A DNA stretch of 41,900 nt. It comes from JAZSNA01 sp045536135 (GTDB lineage Bacteria; Pseudomonadota; Alphaproteobacteria; CAAHEQ01; UBA3637). Below the pieces are notes generated by a model that did no database searches, had not been told where the DNA came from, and saw only the letters and a list, made by a program, of their open reading frames with translations. A program made the translations under genes and the position numbers. Numbering within the stretch: position 1 is the first letter of the stretch; each line of letters begins with the position of its first letter. The DNA is taken from the NCBI GenBank assembly GCA_045536135.1, contig JAZSNA010000013.1, forward strand, positions 1 through 41,900, read 5' to 3'. Of the stretch, positions 7,160 to 16,832 are shown piece by piece.

Positions 7160-10100
7160 ATGGCTCAAAAGGATTTTAAAAGTCAGTCTGAATTATCTAT
7201 TCAAAAATCCAATCTGAAATTATTGATTGGCGGTGTCATCTTTTTTGTCCTTTTTTTAATTGTGGCGGTTGCTTCTTTTTCCGGCGGAGAAAAGGTTGAA
7301 GATGAGGTTCATACTATATGGAATCCCGTGGTCGAAAATGAGTTAGAACAAGAAATAACAGAATTCGAACAACAAAAGACTGAAGATCAACTAAACTTAA
7401 ATGTGTCATCAACGAATGTTGAGTTACGGGATGTGAAGATTAATACTTCCGCAGAAGGTTTGATCACATTGACGGCGAAGGGTGGCCCAATTGTCTTGGA
7501 AGAAATTTCTTTGGCAGAAAAACAGGAAGGCGGATTTACAATCAATGGCAGTTGTAGTCGGGAAATGGTTTTGCCCGCTGATTCTTCTTGTAATTTAAGG
7601 ATATTATGGACACCGGACAAGGTGCGTCAGATACAGAATATCTTAAAGATTGTTTGGCGGTTGGATGATAAAACGGCATTTCCCAGACCGCCGGCTCATG
7701 ATGTATTGATTTCTTTAATAGCTTCTTCGTCGGATGAAAAGGATTGTATTGTTTGTGAAAATGTGACACCGGCTCCTAAAACATCCGTGGCAGATCAACG
7801 ACGTCGGGGTAAATCGGAGATTGAATTAATTGATCCGGATAAAATTCCGATTTCAATTGATGGGATTGTTATGGGAAAATATATTCCGGAAAAAAATGAG
7901 GTTGTTGATTTCGAAGGAAACTTAAAGGGACGGGTATTGGCGGATGGAACAATTGTTAATTCTGAATTAGTTGTTTTGGGACGGGTATTGGATCTTCTTC
8001 CGGTTATTGATTACAGAGGGCAGGTTATCGGTGAATTAATTGCGGATGGAACTGTTGTTGATGATAAAGGGAACGTCATTGGTTTCCCTATGGCGGATGG
8101 AACCGTTGTGTTTAATAATGAAATCGTGGGTTCGATCATGCCTTGGTCCGTTATTTTGAATTTGTCTTCACAAGTTATCGGGCGAACCGAACGAGATGCC
8201 TCGGTTGTGAATCGTGACGGTCAGAAAATTGGACGGATCTTACCCGGTGGAATTGCCGTTAATGATGTGGGTATGATTATCGGTGGGGTTGTCCCACAAG
8301 GGGTGGCTATCGGACATTCTTGTCAGTCATTTGGTATGGTTCAAATTGATGGGCGGATTTTAAATTCATTTGATCAGCCAATGGGATATGTGACAATTGA
8401 TGGATTGGTTTTGAATAATGCTTCCATTCCGCAGGGACGAGTTATTCGGCAAGGTTTGGTTATAAATACAAAAGGGGAAACCATCGGATATGTTAATAAT
8501 GAAGGCAAGGTTGTTGATAAAGATAAAAATGTATTGGGTTGTTTAAATCCGGATGGAACGGTTGATGGCGTTGGTATCGTACTGCCTCAAGGTCGGGTCA
8601 TCGGATATGATGGCGTGGTTAAGGGATTGATAATGCCGAACGGGACTGTTTCTAATGTGTCGGGATTAAGAATCGGTTATATTATTTCAACCGGAGAAGT
8701 TTTGGATTTGGATAAGCGGGTGATGGGGAGCTATATCCCGACAGGGACTGCGATTTCACCGGGGTGTGGATTGTTGGGTATTATTGACTTAAACGGACAG
8801 GTTTTAAATACGGCGATGGAAAGTATCGGCTATGTGACACCCGATCAGGAAGTTTATAATACAGCCAAGGAAAAAATTGGGGAAGTGACTCCGATTGGAA
8901 CGGCAGTTGATTTGGATGGAAAGTTTTTGGGTATTGTTCGGTTGGATGGTAAAGTGGTTGATCCTTCCGGTAAGGTTGTCGGTTGTTTGATGCCGGGTGG
9001 TTTCGTTATGGATGAAAAAGGAAATATAAATGGGCAACTGGCGGGTGGCGGTCGTATTGTGACGAATAAAAGTGGTGAAAATTTAGTCATTATCGGGGAT
9101 AAAGTTTATGATGAAAATGGTGTTCAAGTTGGTGAAATTGTCGGGGATAATGTGCTGAATAATCAAGGTGAATTAATTGGATTTATACCCAAAGATGGTG
9201 TCGTTGTTTCAGATGATGGAATTTATTTGGGACGTTATTCTAAACAAGTCGGTGCTGTGATCGATGGAGATGGCGTTTCTTTTGGGAAAGTTTTAATGGA
9301 TAATACCGTTGTATCCATAAAAGACGGAAAAGTTGTCGGTGCGTTGATACCGGATAATTCTAAAGTTATTAATGAAAATGGAAATACCATCGGAACGGTT
9401 GATGTGAACGGAAATGTTATTGACAAGGATGGAAAAGATTTGGGGATTATTCGGGCTAATGGCTCATTGGTGTCAAAAGATGGGCAAATGTTGGGCGGAA
9501 TAATGCCGACCGGTTTTATCCTTAATGGATTGGAAATGATTGGAGCCGTTTTGGATAGTGGTGATATTCAAATGTTTGTTAATCAGGTCAGTCCAAAGGT
9601 GTTATTGGATGGAACGGTTATAAATTCTCAAAAAGAAGTTATTGGTCGAATTTATAAAAATGATTCATTGTTGATTGATAACAGCGGGGCTGTTTTAGGC
9701 TTCCCGGCTTTGGATAACCGATTTAAGTTAAGAAACGGGAAAAAGGGTTATGTTGATTCTTTTGGGAATGCGTATGATGAAAATAAAAACTTAATCGGAC
9801 GATCCGTTCGTGTTGGTTTGGTTATTAATAATAGTAAAGAAAGAATAGTTGGTTCTTTGTCCTTTGATGGTGGTCTTGTTAAAGGTGAACGGGAAATCGG
9901 TCATGTTTGGGCAAATGGAACGGTTGTTGATGCTGATGGCTTCCAAATCGGGCATATTTTACCACGAGGTGTTGTTATTGATGCCGATGGACAATATATG
10001 GGACAAGTTTTAGTTAATGGGGAATTGCGGGATAAAAACTTTGAAAAAATTGGTGATTTCCCGTATGATGATTTTTTATTGAATGATAATGGAAATAAAA

Positions 10101-13100
10101 TTGGTCGCCTATTGCCAGCTGGTGTGGTTTTGGACGAAAAGGGAATATTAATTGGTCGAGTTGGTATTACGGGAATACCTCTTAATTTGACTGGTCAAAA
10201 AATCGGTCAAGTGAAAGATAATAATTTGGTTTTGGATGATGGAAAAGTTATCGGACAATATTATGCTTATGGAACGCCGATACTTGATCTTGAAAATAAA
10301 TTGCTAGGATTTGTTTCCTATGACGGTAATGTTCGAAATCCATCAAATGAGCTTATGGGAAAAGTTATCGGACAAAATGTGGTGGATAATCAAAATGAAA
10401 TTGTCGGAACGATTTTGTCCCCGTCGGTTGCTTTATCGAATAAAGGACAAATTTTGTTTCCGGTTTTGCCGAATGGGCAAATTCCGGATAAAACTCAAGT
10501 CGGATTTAACAATTTTGTTTATAATCAAAATCAAGAAAGTATCGGTTTTATGCCGATTCACGGATATCCATATCTGAATGATACGACTCCATTTGGGAAT
10601 TTATTATCGGAAGGTGCGGTGTTGAGAGATGATCGTCAAGTTGCAAAAGTTTCAATGCAATACTTGTTTGATGCATCAAATCGACAAACCGGTTTTTTAA
10701 CTCAGCCCGGTATTGTAATTGATACAGCGGGTCAGTTTATGGGAACTTTCGGTTGGAACGGATTAACGGTTTATCCGCAAAGTAAAGAAGAATACCGTTG
10801 GCAACCTTTCGGTTCTGTTTTACAAGGCAAATCTTATCGTGGACGGATTTTAAATTCAGGTATTGTTGTTGATGATACAGGACGGGTACAAGGTCTTGTT
10901 TCTTCAAGCGGTACGGTGATGGATAAAGGGAATCGAATTGGGGTTATTAAAGATTATAATCAGGCATATACAGATAAAGGGGATTGGATTGGTGAAATTT
11001 TAAAAGTGGGCTTGCCGATTTCTTGGGATAAAAAAGTATTAGGGCGTCAAAATCCAAAAGGTCAGATTGTGGGGGATAAGAAAACGAACTATGCTTTAAA
11101 TACGGGTATGGTTTTATCGGATAAAAATCTTTTAATTGGTCAAATTGTTGAGCCAAATTTGGTTTTGGATAATAATAATGTTGTTATTGCCGTGATAAAT
11201 GGAAATGGGGAAGCACAGACAAATCGGGGAGAGGTTTTGGGAAAAGTATCTTCTGCCGGTATCGTGCAAAAAAATCATGCCTTGGATATTGTTGGTACTG
11301 TTGTTCAGGGTGAAGTGGTTTATAATAATTGTCAATTAGTCGGAAGTGTTTCCGTTAACGGACAGGTTATGGATGAAAAAGGACAAGTTTTGGGTTCAAT
11401 TGACCCGACGGGAAAAGCCGTATCTTTAAAAGGGGAATATATGGGGCGTGTTTATACACCTCAAATTGTTCTGGATGCCGAAAACAAGATTATTGGTCAA
11501 GCTGATTTCCAAGGGATTATTATGGCAGAACAACAATTGGGTTGTCTATCGGAACAAAACACCTTGTTAAATAATACTGGTGAAGTTATGGGATATGCCC
11601 ATGGTCAAGGAATTATTATTTCCGATAAAGGTAAAATTTTGGGTTATTTAAAGAAAGACGGTACGCCTGTATCTTCTTCGGGGGCAACATTGGGGCAATT
11701 AGATTATACGGGGCATATTCTTGGAAAAGACGGAACAGTAATTGGGACTTTGTTTGATACCCAGAAATATCAATTGTTGTTATCAGATAAAGATGATGTT
11801 CAAATGTTATTGTCTCGAAATGGCGAAATGTATTTGCCCAGTGGTGGAAAATGGTTAAAACTAAAAGGAAAAGATTTATATGCTTGGACGGGGCAAAAAA
11901 TTGCCACTGTTGCGGATGACGGACGTATTTTTGACTTAAAAGATAATGAAATCGGACAGGTAGATGAAGTCGGATTTGTGACGATGCCTAACTTTTTATT
12001 TGATAAGGATAATAATGTTATCGGTATTGAAAAAGACGGTTTGATTTATGACACGACGACAGGGGAAAAAATTGGCGAGGTATTACCCGATGGAACGTAT
12101 GTTATTAATAATCAAAAACTGGATAATATAAAACAGACAACACCTTTGGATATTAAAATGCCGTCAATGATGAATGCACGTTCAATGAGTATCGGTAAAC
12201 AGAAATTTTATGTTTTAAGTGATGATACGATTGTTGATGAAAAAGGTGAAATGAAAGGAACAATGCGTGCAGGTGTGCCGTATTCTTTATCCGATCAGTT
12301 GTTGGTTGATGAAATTATCGGACCTGATATTATTACGCCGGCACCGACTTATTCTCCGGAACATGCACAACAGGTTTCTCAAGCGATTAATCAAAAAAGA
12401 AATGTGATGCGTGAAGGTTTAATTATGAAGGGTAATTTATCCAGATTAACGCCTTCGGGTAAAATTTTAGCAAAAGCCAGAAAAAAACAAGATCGGGATT
12501 ATGGGGCTAAAATTGTTTCCGGATGGCCGGTTAAATTGGAACAAGTTGTCTTAAAAGGAAAGGCTATACCGGCGGTATTACAATCCTCAATCGATTCTCG
12601 TTTTGTGGATGGTATGCCGATTTCGGCGGTTGTTGAACGCCATATTTATGCCGAAGCCGGACGAAATATTATTATTCCGGCAGGTAGTCGTTTGATTGGT
12701 GAAGCAGAGGGTATATCCGGTGAAGGACGGGCTTCAAAAATTGATATTAAGTGGACACGTTTAATTCGTCCGGATGGTGCTGCATTTACATTTGAAGCGA
12801 CTTCCGGTGATGCTCAGGGACGGGGTGGCGTAGCCGGATATTTGGATGAACAATTCCTTGATCGTTATGGTCGGCCAGCACTTTTATCGGCAACGGTGTC
12901 TGCAATGGGTTATTTAATTGCCGTGGATGATGCGATTACGACCAATCAGGATAATGCCACAACGGTTCAATCTGATAAGGCACAGGCGGCGGCGGATGCT
13001 CGAGCCCAATTCTTGGGGGATATGCAGGCCATATTTGAAGATATGATTCAAAATGCTTCCGGTGTTGAACCGATTGTCTTTATTCCGTCAGGTACACGGT

Positions 13101-13417
13101 TGACTGTCTATGCAAATGAGGATTTATTCTTGCGTTCGGAAAGTGATGATGTTGATGAGTACTTGTCTCAATATGGTGCAGACGGAACGGAGGCTCAAAC
13201 TCCCGATTCCCGTTTCAAAGGACAAGGGGCCAGACCGATTATAACAGATGAAGATTTAATTTATGCTCCGGAGGTTGTTGAAGAGACACCGATGCCAACG
13301 ACAACCCCGTCTGTAACAGATGAAGAAGTTGTTGATACAGGGAAAACGATTGATGATATTATTCAAAATAGAGGACAGAGCAATGATGTATCAAAACCAT
13401 TGGAACGAAAGGGTTAA
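7160..13417 (+). CDS. virB10: Giant VirB10 with about 85 tandem 17-residue repeats
   Basis: The 2085 residues begin with a short cytoplasmic tail and one membrane segment (about 20-41). Residues about 87-190 form an Ig-like (ASH/SPD-2-like) domain with Cys132 and Cys144 and the pattern SSCNLRILWTP. Residues about 230-1690 are tandem repeats of period 17 with a consensus near IGxVxxDGxVVDxxGxx. Residues about 1790-2000 are the VirB10/TrbI domain: AIPAVLQSSIDSRF, IPAGSRLIGEAEG, RGGVAGY, IPSGTRLTVY. An acidic, proline-rich tail of about 85 residues ends the protein. VirB10 spans inner to outer membrane and gates the core channel. Ordinary VirB10 is about 400 residues; CagY of H. pylori is a known repeat-expanded homologue of similar size but with other repeats. 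It is followed by virB11 after 3 bases. Confidence 0.95.
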   Translation: MAQKDFKSQSELSIQKSNLKLLIGGVIFFVLFLIVAVASFSGGEKVEDEVHTIWNPVVENELEQEITEFEQQKTEDQLNLNVSSTNVELRDVKINTSAEGLITLTAKGGPIVLEEISLAEKQEGGFTINGSCSREMVLPADSSCNLRILWTPDKVRQIQNILKIVWRLDDKTAFPRPPAHDVLISLIASSSDEKDCIVCENVTPAPKTSVADQRRRGKSEIELIDPDKIPISIDGIVMGKYIPEKNEVVDFEGNLKGRVLADGTIVNSELVVLGRVLDLLPVIDYRGQVIGELIADGTVVDDKGNVIGFPMADGTVVFNNEIVGSIMPWSVILNLSSQVIGRTERDASVVNRDGQKIGRILPGGIAVNDVGMIIGGVVPQGVAIGHSCQSFGMVQIDGRILNSFDQPMGYVTIDGLVLNNASIPQGRVIRQGLVINTKGETIGYVNNEGKVVDKDKNVLGCLNPDGTVDGVGIVLPQGRVIGYDGVVKGLIMPNGTVSNVSGLRIGYIISTGEVLDLDKRVMGSYIPTGTAISPGCGLLGIIDLNGQVLNTAMESIGYVTPDQEVYNTAKEKIGEVTPIGTAVDLDGKFLGIVRLDGKVVDPSGKVVGCLMPGGFVMDEKGNINGQLAGGGRIVTNKSGENLVIIGDKVYDENGVQVGEIVGDNVLNNQGELIGFIPKDGVVVSDDGIYLGRYSKQVGAVIDGDGVSFGKVLMDNTVVSIKDGKVVGALIPDNSKVINENGNTIGTVDVNGNVIDKDGKDLGIIRANGSLVSKDGQMLGGIMPTGFILNGLEMIGAVLDSGDIQMFVNQVSPKVLLDGTVINSQKEVIGRIYKNDSLLIDNSGAVLGFPALDNRFKLRNGKKGYVDSFGNAYDENKNLIGRSVRVGLVINNSKERIVGSLSFDGGLVKGEREIGHVWANGTVVDADGFQIGHILPRGVVIDADGQYMGQVLVNGELRDKNFEKIGDFPYDDFLLNDNGNKIGRLLPAGVVLDEKGILIGRVGITGIPLNLTGQKIGQVKDNNLVLDDGKVIGQYYAYGTPILDLENKLLGFVSYDGNVRNPSNELMGKVIGQNVVDNQNEIVGTILSPSVALSNKGQILFPVLPNGQIPDKTQVGFNNFVYNQNQESIGFMPIHGYPYLNDTTPFGNLLSEGAVLRDDRQVAKVSMQYLFDASNRQTGFLTQPGIVIDTAGQFMGTFGWNGLTVYPQSKEEYRWQPFGSVLQGKSYRGRILNSGIVVDDTGRVQGLVSSSGTVMDKGNRIGVIKDYNQAYTDKGDWIGEILKVGLPISWDKKVLGRQNPKGQIVGDKKTNYALNTGMVLSDKNLLIGQIVEPNLVLDNNNVVIAVINGNGEAQTNRGEVLGKVSSAGIVQKNHALDIVGTVVQGEVVYNNCQLVGSVSVNGQVMDEKGQVLGSIDPTGKAVSLKGEYMGRVYTPQIVLDAENKIIGQADFQGIIMAEQQLGCLSEQNTLLNNTGEVMGYAHGQGIIISDKGKILGYLKKDGTPVSSSGATLGQLDYTGHILGKDGTVIGTLFDTQKYQLLLSDKDDVQMLLSRNGEMYLPSGGKWLKLKGKDLYAWTGQKIATVADDGRIFDLKDNEIGQVDEVGFVTMPNFLFDKDNNVIGIEKDGLIYDTTTGEKIGEVLPDGTYVINNQKLDNIKQTTPLDIKMPSMMNARSMSIGKQKFYVLSDDTIVDEKGEMKGTMRAGVPYSLSDQLLVDEIIGPDIITPAPTYSPEHAQQVSQAINQKRNVMREGLIMKGNLSRLTPSGKILAKARKKQDRDYGAKIVSGWPVKLEQVVLKGKAIPAVLQSSIDSRFVDGMPISAVVERHIYAEAGRNIIIPAGSRLIGEAEGISGEGRASKIDIKWTRLIRPDGAAFTFEATSGDAQGRGGVAGYLDEQFLDRYGRPALLSATVSAMGYLIAVDDAITTNQDNATTVQSDKAQAAADARAQFLGDMQAIFEDMIQNASGVEPIVFIPSGTRLTVYANEDLFLRSESDDVDEYLSQYGADGTEAQTPDSRFKGQGARPIITDEDLIYAPEVVEETPMPTTTPSVTDEEVVDTGKTIDDIIQNRGQSNDVSKPLERKG
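7848..12135 (+). repeat. 51-base protein-coding repeat array within virB10
   Basis: Successive Gly-anchored units such as those starting IGRILPGG, IGYVTPDQ, IGEVTPIG, LGIVRLDG and VGCLMPGG follow one another every 17 codons. The DNA copies are diverged (no long identical stretches that I noticed), so the array looks old and kept at the protein level. The pattern of alternating short hydrophobic strands and Gly/Asn/Asp turns suggests a beta-solenoid or similar beta-repeat fold. Confidence 0.9.
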
Positions 13418-13420
13418 GTA

Positions 13421-14413
13421 ATGGCGGAAATGTCAATTAATGATACTTATCGTGTTTTACAGTCGGTTCTTCGACCACTGTCATATTGGTATGAACAAGA
13501 TAATGTTGAAGAAGTCGCCATTGATCACCCAGGTTCAATTTGGCTTCGTATGCGGGGGGGGAGTTTATATCCTTGGGTTGAAAAAGAAGACCCTAAATTG
13601 ACACGTGAATATTTAAATAATTTAATGTATATTATTGCCAATTCGTATGATCAGGCTTATGATCCGGTATCCGGAAATCCTTTGGTCTTTGTTGAATTGC
13701 CCGGAGGACATCGGTTTTCGGCGATTGCCGGTCGTAATGTTCGTTATGATAATAATGATTTAACCGGTGGGGTTGCCATGGCCATTCGTGTTTTCAAGGA
13801 AGAGGTCGGTGTAGAAATGAGTTCTTTCGGATTGGAACAAGGAGGCGGAAAGTTAAAGCGATTGAATAAGTTGAAGTATGTTGAAGATCCGGATGATCCT
13901 TATGAACGACTGTTATTGTCTATTCGTCGGGGAGAACATATTTTAATATCCGGTGCAACGGCAACCGGAAAGACAACATTTTTAAATAATATGATTAAAT
14001 TGTTGGATGAACATAAACGTGTTTTAACGATTGAAGATACGCATGAATTGAAAGTACCTCATAAAAATCGGGTTCACATATTGTTGCCACGGACAGAGCA
14101 AACGAATGCTTTGGATTATGCCAAGGTTATTGATTTGGTGGTTCGGTTTACGCCGGATTGTATCATTTGTGGGGAAATATCAACCTCAAACGCAACAGCG
14201 ATTTGGGAATTGATGGGATCCGGACATGATAACTGTTTCGCAACTATTCATGCGGATAGTTCGGAAGCGGCATATAAGGCTTTTTTATCCAGAATGCTTC
14301 GGACATCGCCGAATTTGGATCGGGAAAAAATTATTAAAGAAATGCATGAAATTTTACGGGTTGTTCAAATCAATCGTAATGGAAATATTCGTGCAGTCAC
14401 AGAAATTACATAG
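13421..14413 (+). CDS. virB11: VirB11-type secretion ATPase
   Basis: This is a 330-residue hexameric ATPase of the VirB11/GspE family. The N-terminal domain (about 1-120) includes VEEVAIDHPGSIWLR and the FSAIAGRN region. The Walker A is GATATGKT (178-185), the Asp-box region reads LTIEDTHEL, the Walker B-like segment is CIICGEIS, and the His box contains DNCFATIHAD. It powers pilus assembly and substrate transfer at the inner-membrane base. It starts 3 bases after the virB10 stop, with its ribosome site (AAAGGG) inside the end of virB10. The next gene follows after 6 bases. Confidence 0.97.
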   Translation: MAEMSINDTYRVLQSVLRPLSYWYEQDNVEEVAIDHPGSIWLRMRGGSLYPWVEKEDPKLTREYLNNLMYIIANSYDQAYDPVSGNPLVFVELPGGHRFSAIAGRNVRYDNNDLTGGVAMAIRVFKEEVGVEMSSFGLEQGGGKLKRLNKLKYVEDPDDPYERLLLSIRRGEHILISGATATGKTTFLNNMIKLLDEHKRVLTIEDTHELKVPHKNRVHILLPRTEQTNALDYAKVIDLVVRFTPDCIICGEISTSNATAIWELMGSGHDNCFATIHADSSEAAYKAFLSRMLRTSPNLDREKIIKEMHEILRVVQINRNGNIRAVTEIT

Positions 14414-14419
14414 ATAAAA

Positions 14420-15499
14420 ATGTTGCCGATTTTAATTTTCTTATTGATTTTAATTTTTATTGTTTTAATAACGATTTTAGTTGCTTTATCCAAAAAATCC
14501 ACTCTATCGTCCGAAATAGAGACTTTTCAAAGAAATCAACAAAACGAAACAGCAATACTTCGGCAGGAAATGATGAAGTCTTTGATGGTGTTTAATGATT
14601 CAATTCGATCAGCAATGAATGAAAAATTGGAAACAGTTCGGCAAACAGTTGATGAGAAATTACAAACGACCTTGGAAAAAAGATTGGGCGAATCTTTTTC
14701 TTTGGTATCCGAACGTTTAGAAAAAGTTCATCAAGGTTTGGGAGAAATGCAAAATCTAGCCACGGGTGTTGGTGATTTAAAACGGGTATTGACTAATGTT
14801 AAAATACGTGGCGGTTGGGGTGAAATTCAATTAGGTTCTTTATTAGAGCAGATGTTAGCCCCTGATCAATATCAGCGAAATGTTAAGATAAAAGATGGAT
14901 CGGATGAATTGGTGGAGTATGTTGTGTGTTTGCCGGATGGGGTCATTCCGATTGATTCTAAATTCCCGATTGAGGATTATGAACGTCTTGTGGATGCTTC
15001 GGAAAAAGGTAATTCAGAAATGGTTGAAAAAGCTGGCGAGGAGTTGGAAAAAAAGATAAAATTAGAGGCTAAGCGAATTTGTGAAAAATATATTTTTGTT
15101 CCGAAAACAACAGATTTTGCGATTATGTTCTTGCCCACAGAAGGACTGTATGCCGAAGTGATGAGACGTCCCGGATTGTCGTCTTTTGTTCAAAAGAAAT
15201 ATAAAATTACAATCACGGGTCCCAGTACTTTGGGGGCGTTTTTAAACAGTTTACAAATGGGTTTTCGCACTTTGGCAATACAAAAACGTTCCGGTGAAGT
15301 TTGGCAAGCACTGGCATTAGCTCGGACAGAATTTGAAAAGTATGCACAATGGGTTGAAAAGGTGAAGAAGAATATTGATGCCGCTGGAAAAATATTAGAT
15401 GAAGCCGGAACACGGACACGGGCAATTGAACGGCGACTTCGTGATACGGCTGAATTATCTCAAACGATGAATTCAGTTTTGCCGGAAATTAAATCTTGA
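14420..15499 (+). CDS. rmuC: RmuC family protein
   Basis: This 359-residue protein has an N-terminal membrane segment (about 3-25), a coiled-coil region (about 30-110) and the RmuC core: RGGWGEIQLGSLLEQ, then a segment ending PIDSKFPIEDYERL, FVPKTTDFAIMFLPTEGLYAE and ITGPSTLGAFLNSLQMGF. RmuC proteins limit certain DNA rearrangements and have a PD-(D/E)xK nuclease-like core; the precise activity is unsettled. It lies 6 bases after virB11 with no clear ribosome site of its own, so it is probably co-transcribed with the secretion genes. I see no other reason to tie it to secretion. Its stop is close to the tolB start. Confidence 0.93.
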   Translation: MLPILIFLLILIFIVLITILVALSKKSTLSSEIETFQRNQQNETAILRQEMMKSLMVFNDSIRSAMNEKLETVRQTVDEKLQTTLEKRLGESFSLVSERLEKVHQGLGEMQNLATGVGDLKRVLTNVKIRGGWGEIQLGSLLEQMLAPDQYQRNVKIKDGSDELVEYVVCLPDGVIPIDSKFPIEDYERLVDASEKGNSEMVEKAGEELEKKIKLEAKRICEKYIFVPKTTDFAIMFLPTEGLYAEVMRRPGLSSFVQKKYKITITGPSTLGAFLNSLQMGFRTLAIQKRSGEVWQALALARTEFEKYAQWVEKVKKNIDAAGKILDEAGTRTRAIERRLRDTAELSQTMNSVLPEIKS

Positions 15500-15531
15500 C
15501 TTTTTTTAAAAAGTATTTATCCTTTAATGGT

Positions 15532-16830
15532 ATGAAAAAAGTTATTTATCTGTTTTTATTTATTTTGAGTATCTTTCCGCTTTGTGCCGAAGTGGATATT
15601 TCTGTTTTGGGTGCCAAGGCTGACCCGATTCCGATTGCTATTCCGGAATTTGGCGGAAAAAGCTATGCGGCAGAAATTACACAGATTATATCTCAAAATC
15701 TGGAAAATTCCGGTTTGTTTCATTTGGTGGACAAAAAGGCTTACATCCAACCGTTATATTCAATTTATCAAAAACCGGTATTAAATGATTGGCAGACTAT
15801 CAATGTGCAAGCATTGTTATATGGCGAAGTGGAAGAATTGCCCAATAACCGCTTTAAGGTTTCATTCCGTCTTTGGGATGTTTTTTCGGGGAAGGAAATG
15901 TTGTCAAAGGCGTTAACACTTCCACAAAAAGATTGGCGACGGTTGGGACATATTGTGTCGGATATGGTTTATGAAAGGATGATCGGCGAAAAAGGTTATT
16001 TTGATACAAAAATTGTTTATGTGGCCAGTTCCGGTAATCCGAAAAAACGGATTAAAAGATTGGCGATTATGGATCAAGATGGCGAAAATCATCAATACTT
16101 GACTGATGGCACAACATTGGTTTTAACACCTCGTCTTTCTCCGGATATGACAAAGATTGCTTACTTATCTTATGATCGGGGAAAACCACAGGTTTTTTTA
16201 TATGATATAAAATCAGGAAATAATCAAAGACTCGGCACTTTCGAGGGAATGTCTTTCGCACCTCGGTTCTCAACGGATGGAAAAAAACTGTTGATGTCTT
16301 TAGCGGTTAAGGGTAATTCAGATGTTTATCTTTACGATATTGAAAGTAAGGAGCTTCAACGATTAACAAAAGAAAATGCAATTGATACATCGGCATCGTT
16401 TTCTCCGGATGGAAAAAAGATTGTATTTAATTCAGATCGAGGTGGAAGCCAACAGATTTATATTATGGATAATGATGGTAAAAATCCTAAAAGGATTACT
16501 TTCGGACAAGGTTCTTATGGGACACCGGTTTGGTCGCCGAAGGGAGATTACATCGCCTTTACAAAGATTTATCAAGGACAATTTTATATTGGTGTTATTC
16601 GACCGGATGGAACCGGCGAACGTATTATTGCAACCGGTTTTTTGGTGGAAGGTCCGACTTTTTCACCGAATGGTCGTGTGATTATGTTCTTTAAACAAAA
16701 TCCTTATTCTTTTTATGACCAAGGTGGCAAAACGGGGCTTTATGCAATTGATGTTTCCGGATATAATGAACGTTTCATTCAGACGCCTTCACAAGCTTCC
16801 GATCCAGATTGGTCAAATTTTTTAAAATAA
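15532..16830 (+). CDS. tolB: TolB periplasmic protein of the Tol-Pal system
   Basis: I chose the ATG at 15532 because it is directly followed by a normal signal peptide (KK, hydrophobic stretch, LCAEVD); a longer frame from a TTG at 15496 overlaps the rmuC stop and adds a poor leader. The 432-residue product has the TolB N-terminal domain (IPIAIPEFGG, LENSGLFHLVDK, ALLYGEVEEL) and a beta-propeller with repeated SPDGKKI-type WD40-like motifs (LSPDMTKIAYLS, FSPDGKKIVFNS, WSPKGDYIAFTK). TolB binds Pal and the outer membrane and helps septal envelope constriction. In most proteobacteria tolB sits in tolQRAB-pal; here it follows rmuC and no tolQRA or pal is in view. Confidence 0.95.
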   Translation: MKKVIYLFLFILSIFPLCAEVDISVLGAKADPIPIAIPEFGGKSYAAEITQIISQNLENSGLFHLVDKKAYIQPLYSIYQKPVLNDWQTINVQALLYGEVEELPNNRFKVSFRLWDVFSGKEMLSKALTLPQKDWRRLGHIVSDMVYERMIGEKGYFDTKIVYVASSGNPKKRIKRLAIMDQDGENHQYLTDGTTLVLTPRLSPDMTKIAYLSYDRGKPQVFLYDIKSGNNQRLGTFEGMSFAPRFSTDGKKLLMSLAVKGNSDVYLYDIESKELQRLTKENAIDTSASFSPDGKKIVFNSDRGGSQQIYIMDNDGKNPKRITFGQGSYGTPVWSPKGDYIAFTKIYQGQFYIGVIRPDGTGERIIATGFLVEGPTFSPNGRVIMFFKQNPYSFYDQGGKTGLYAIDVSGYNERFIQTPSQASDPDWSNFLK

Positions 16831-16832
16831 CA

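Noticed and set aside
8804..9426. Several minus-strand open frames inside virB10
   Set aside because: They mirror the repeat-coding strand, lack ribosome sites and have low-complexity translations, so they are shadows of the repeats.
7160..13417. A Dot/Icm (DotG-type) secretion system, because of the repeats
   Set aside because: The repeats differ from DotG repeats, and the neighbours have VirB8, VirB9 and VirB11 features in P-type order. The TrbI/VirB10 domain is shared by both types and does not decide.
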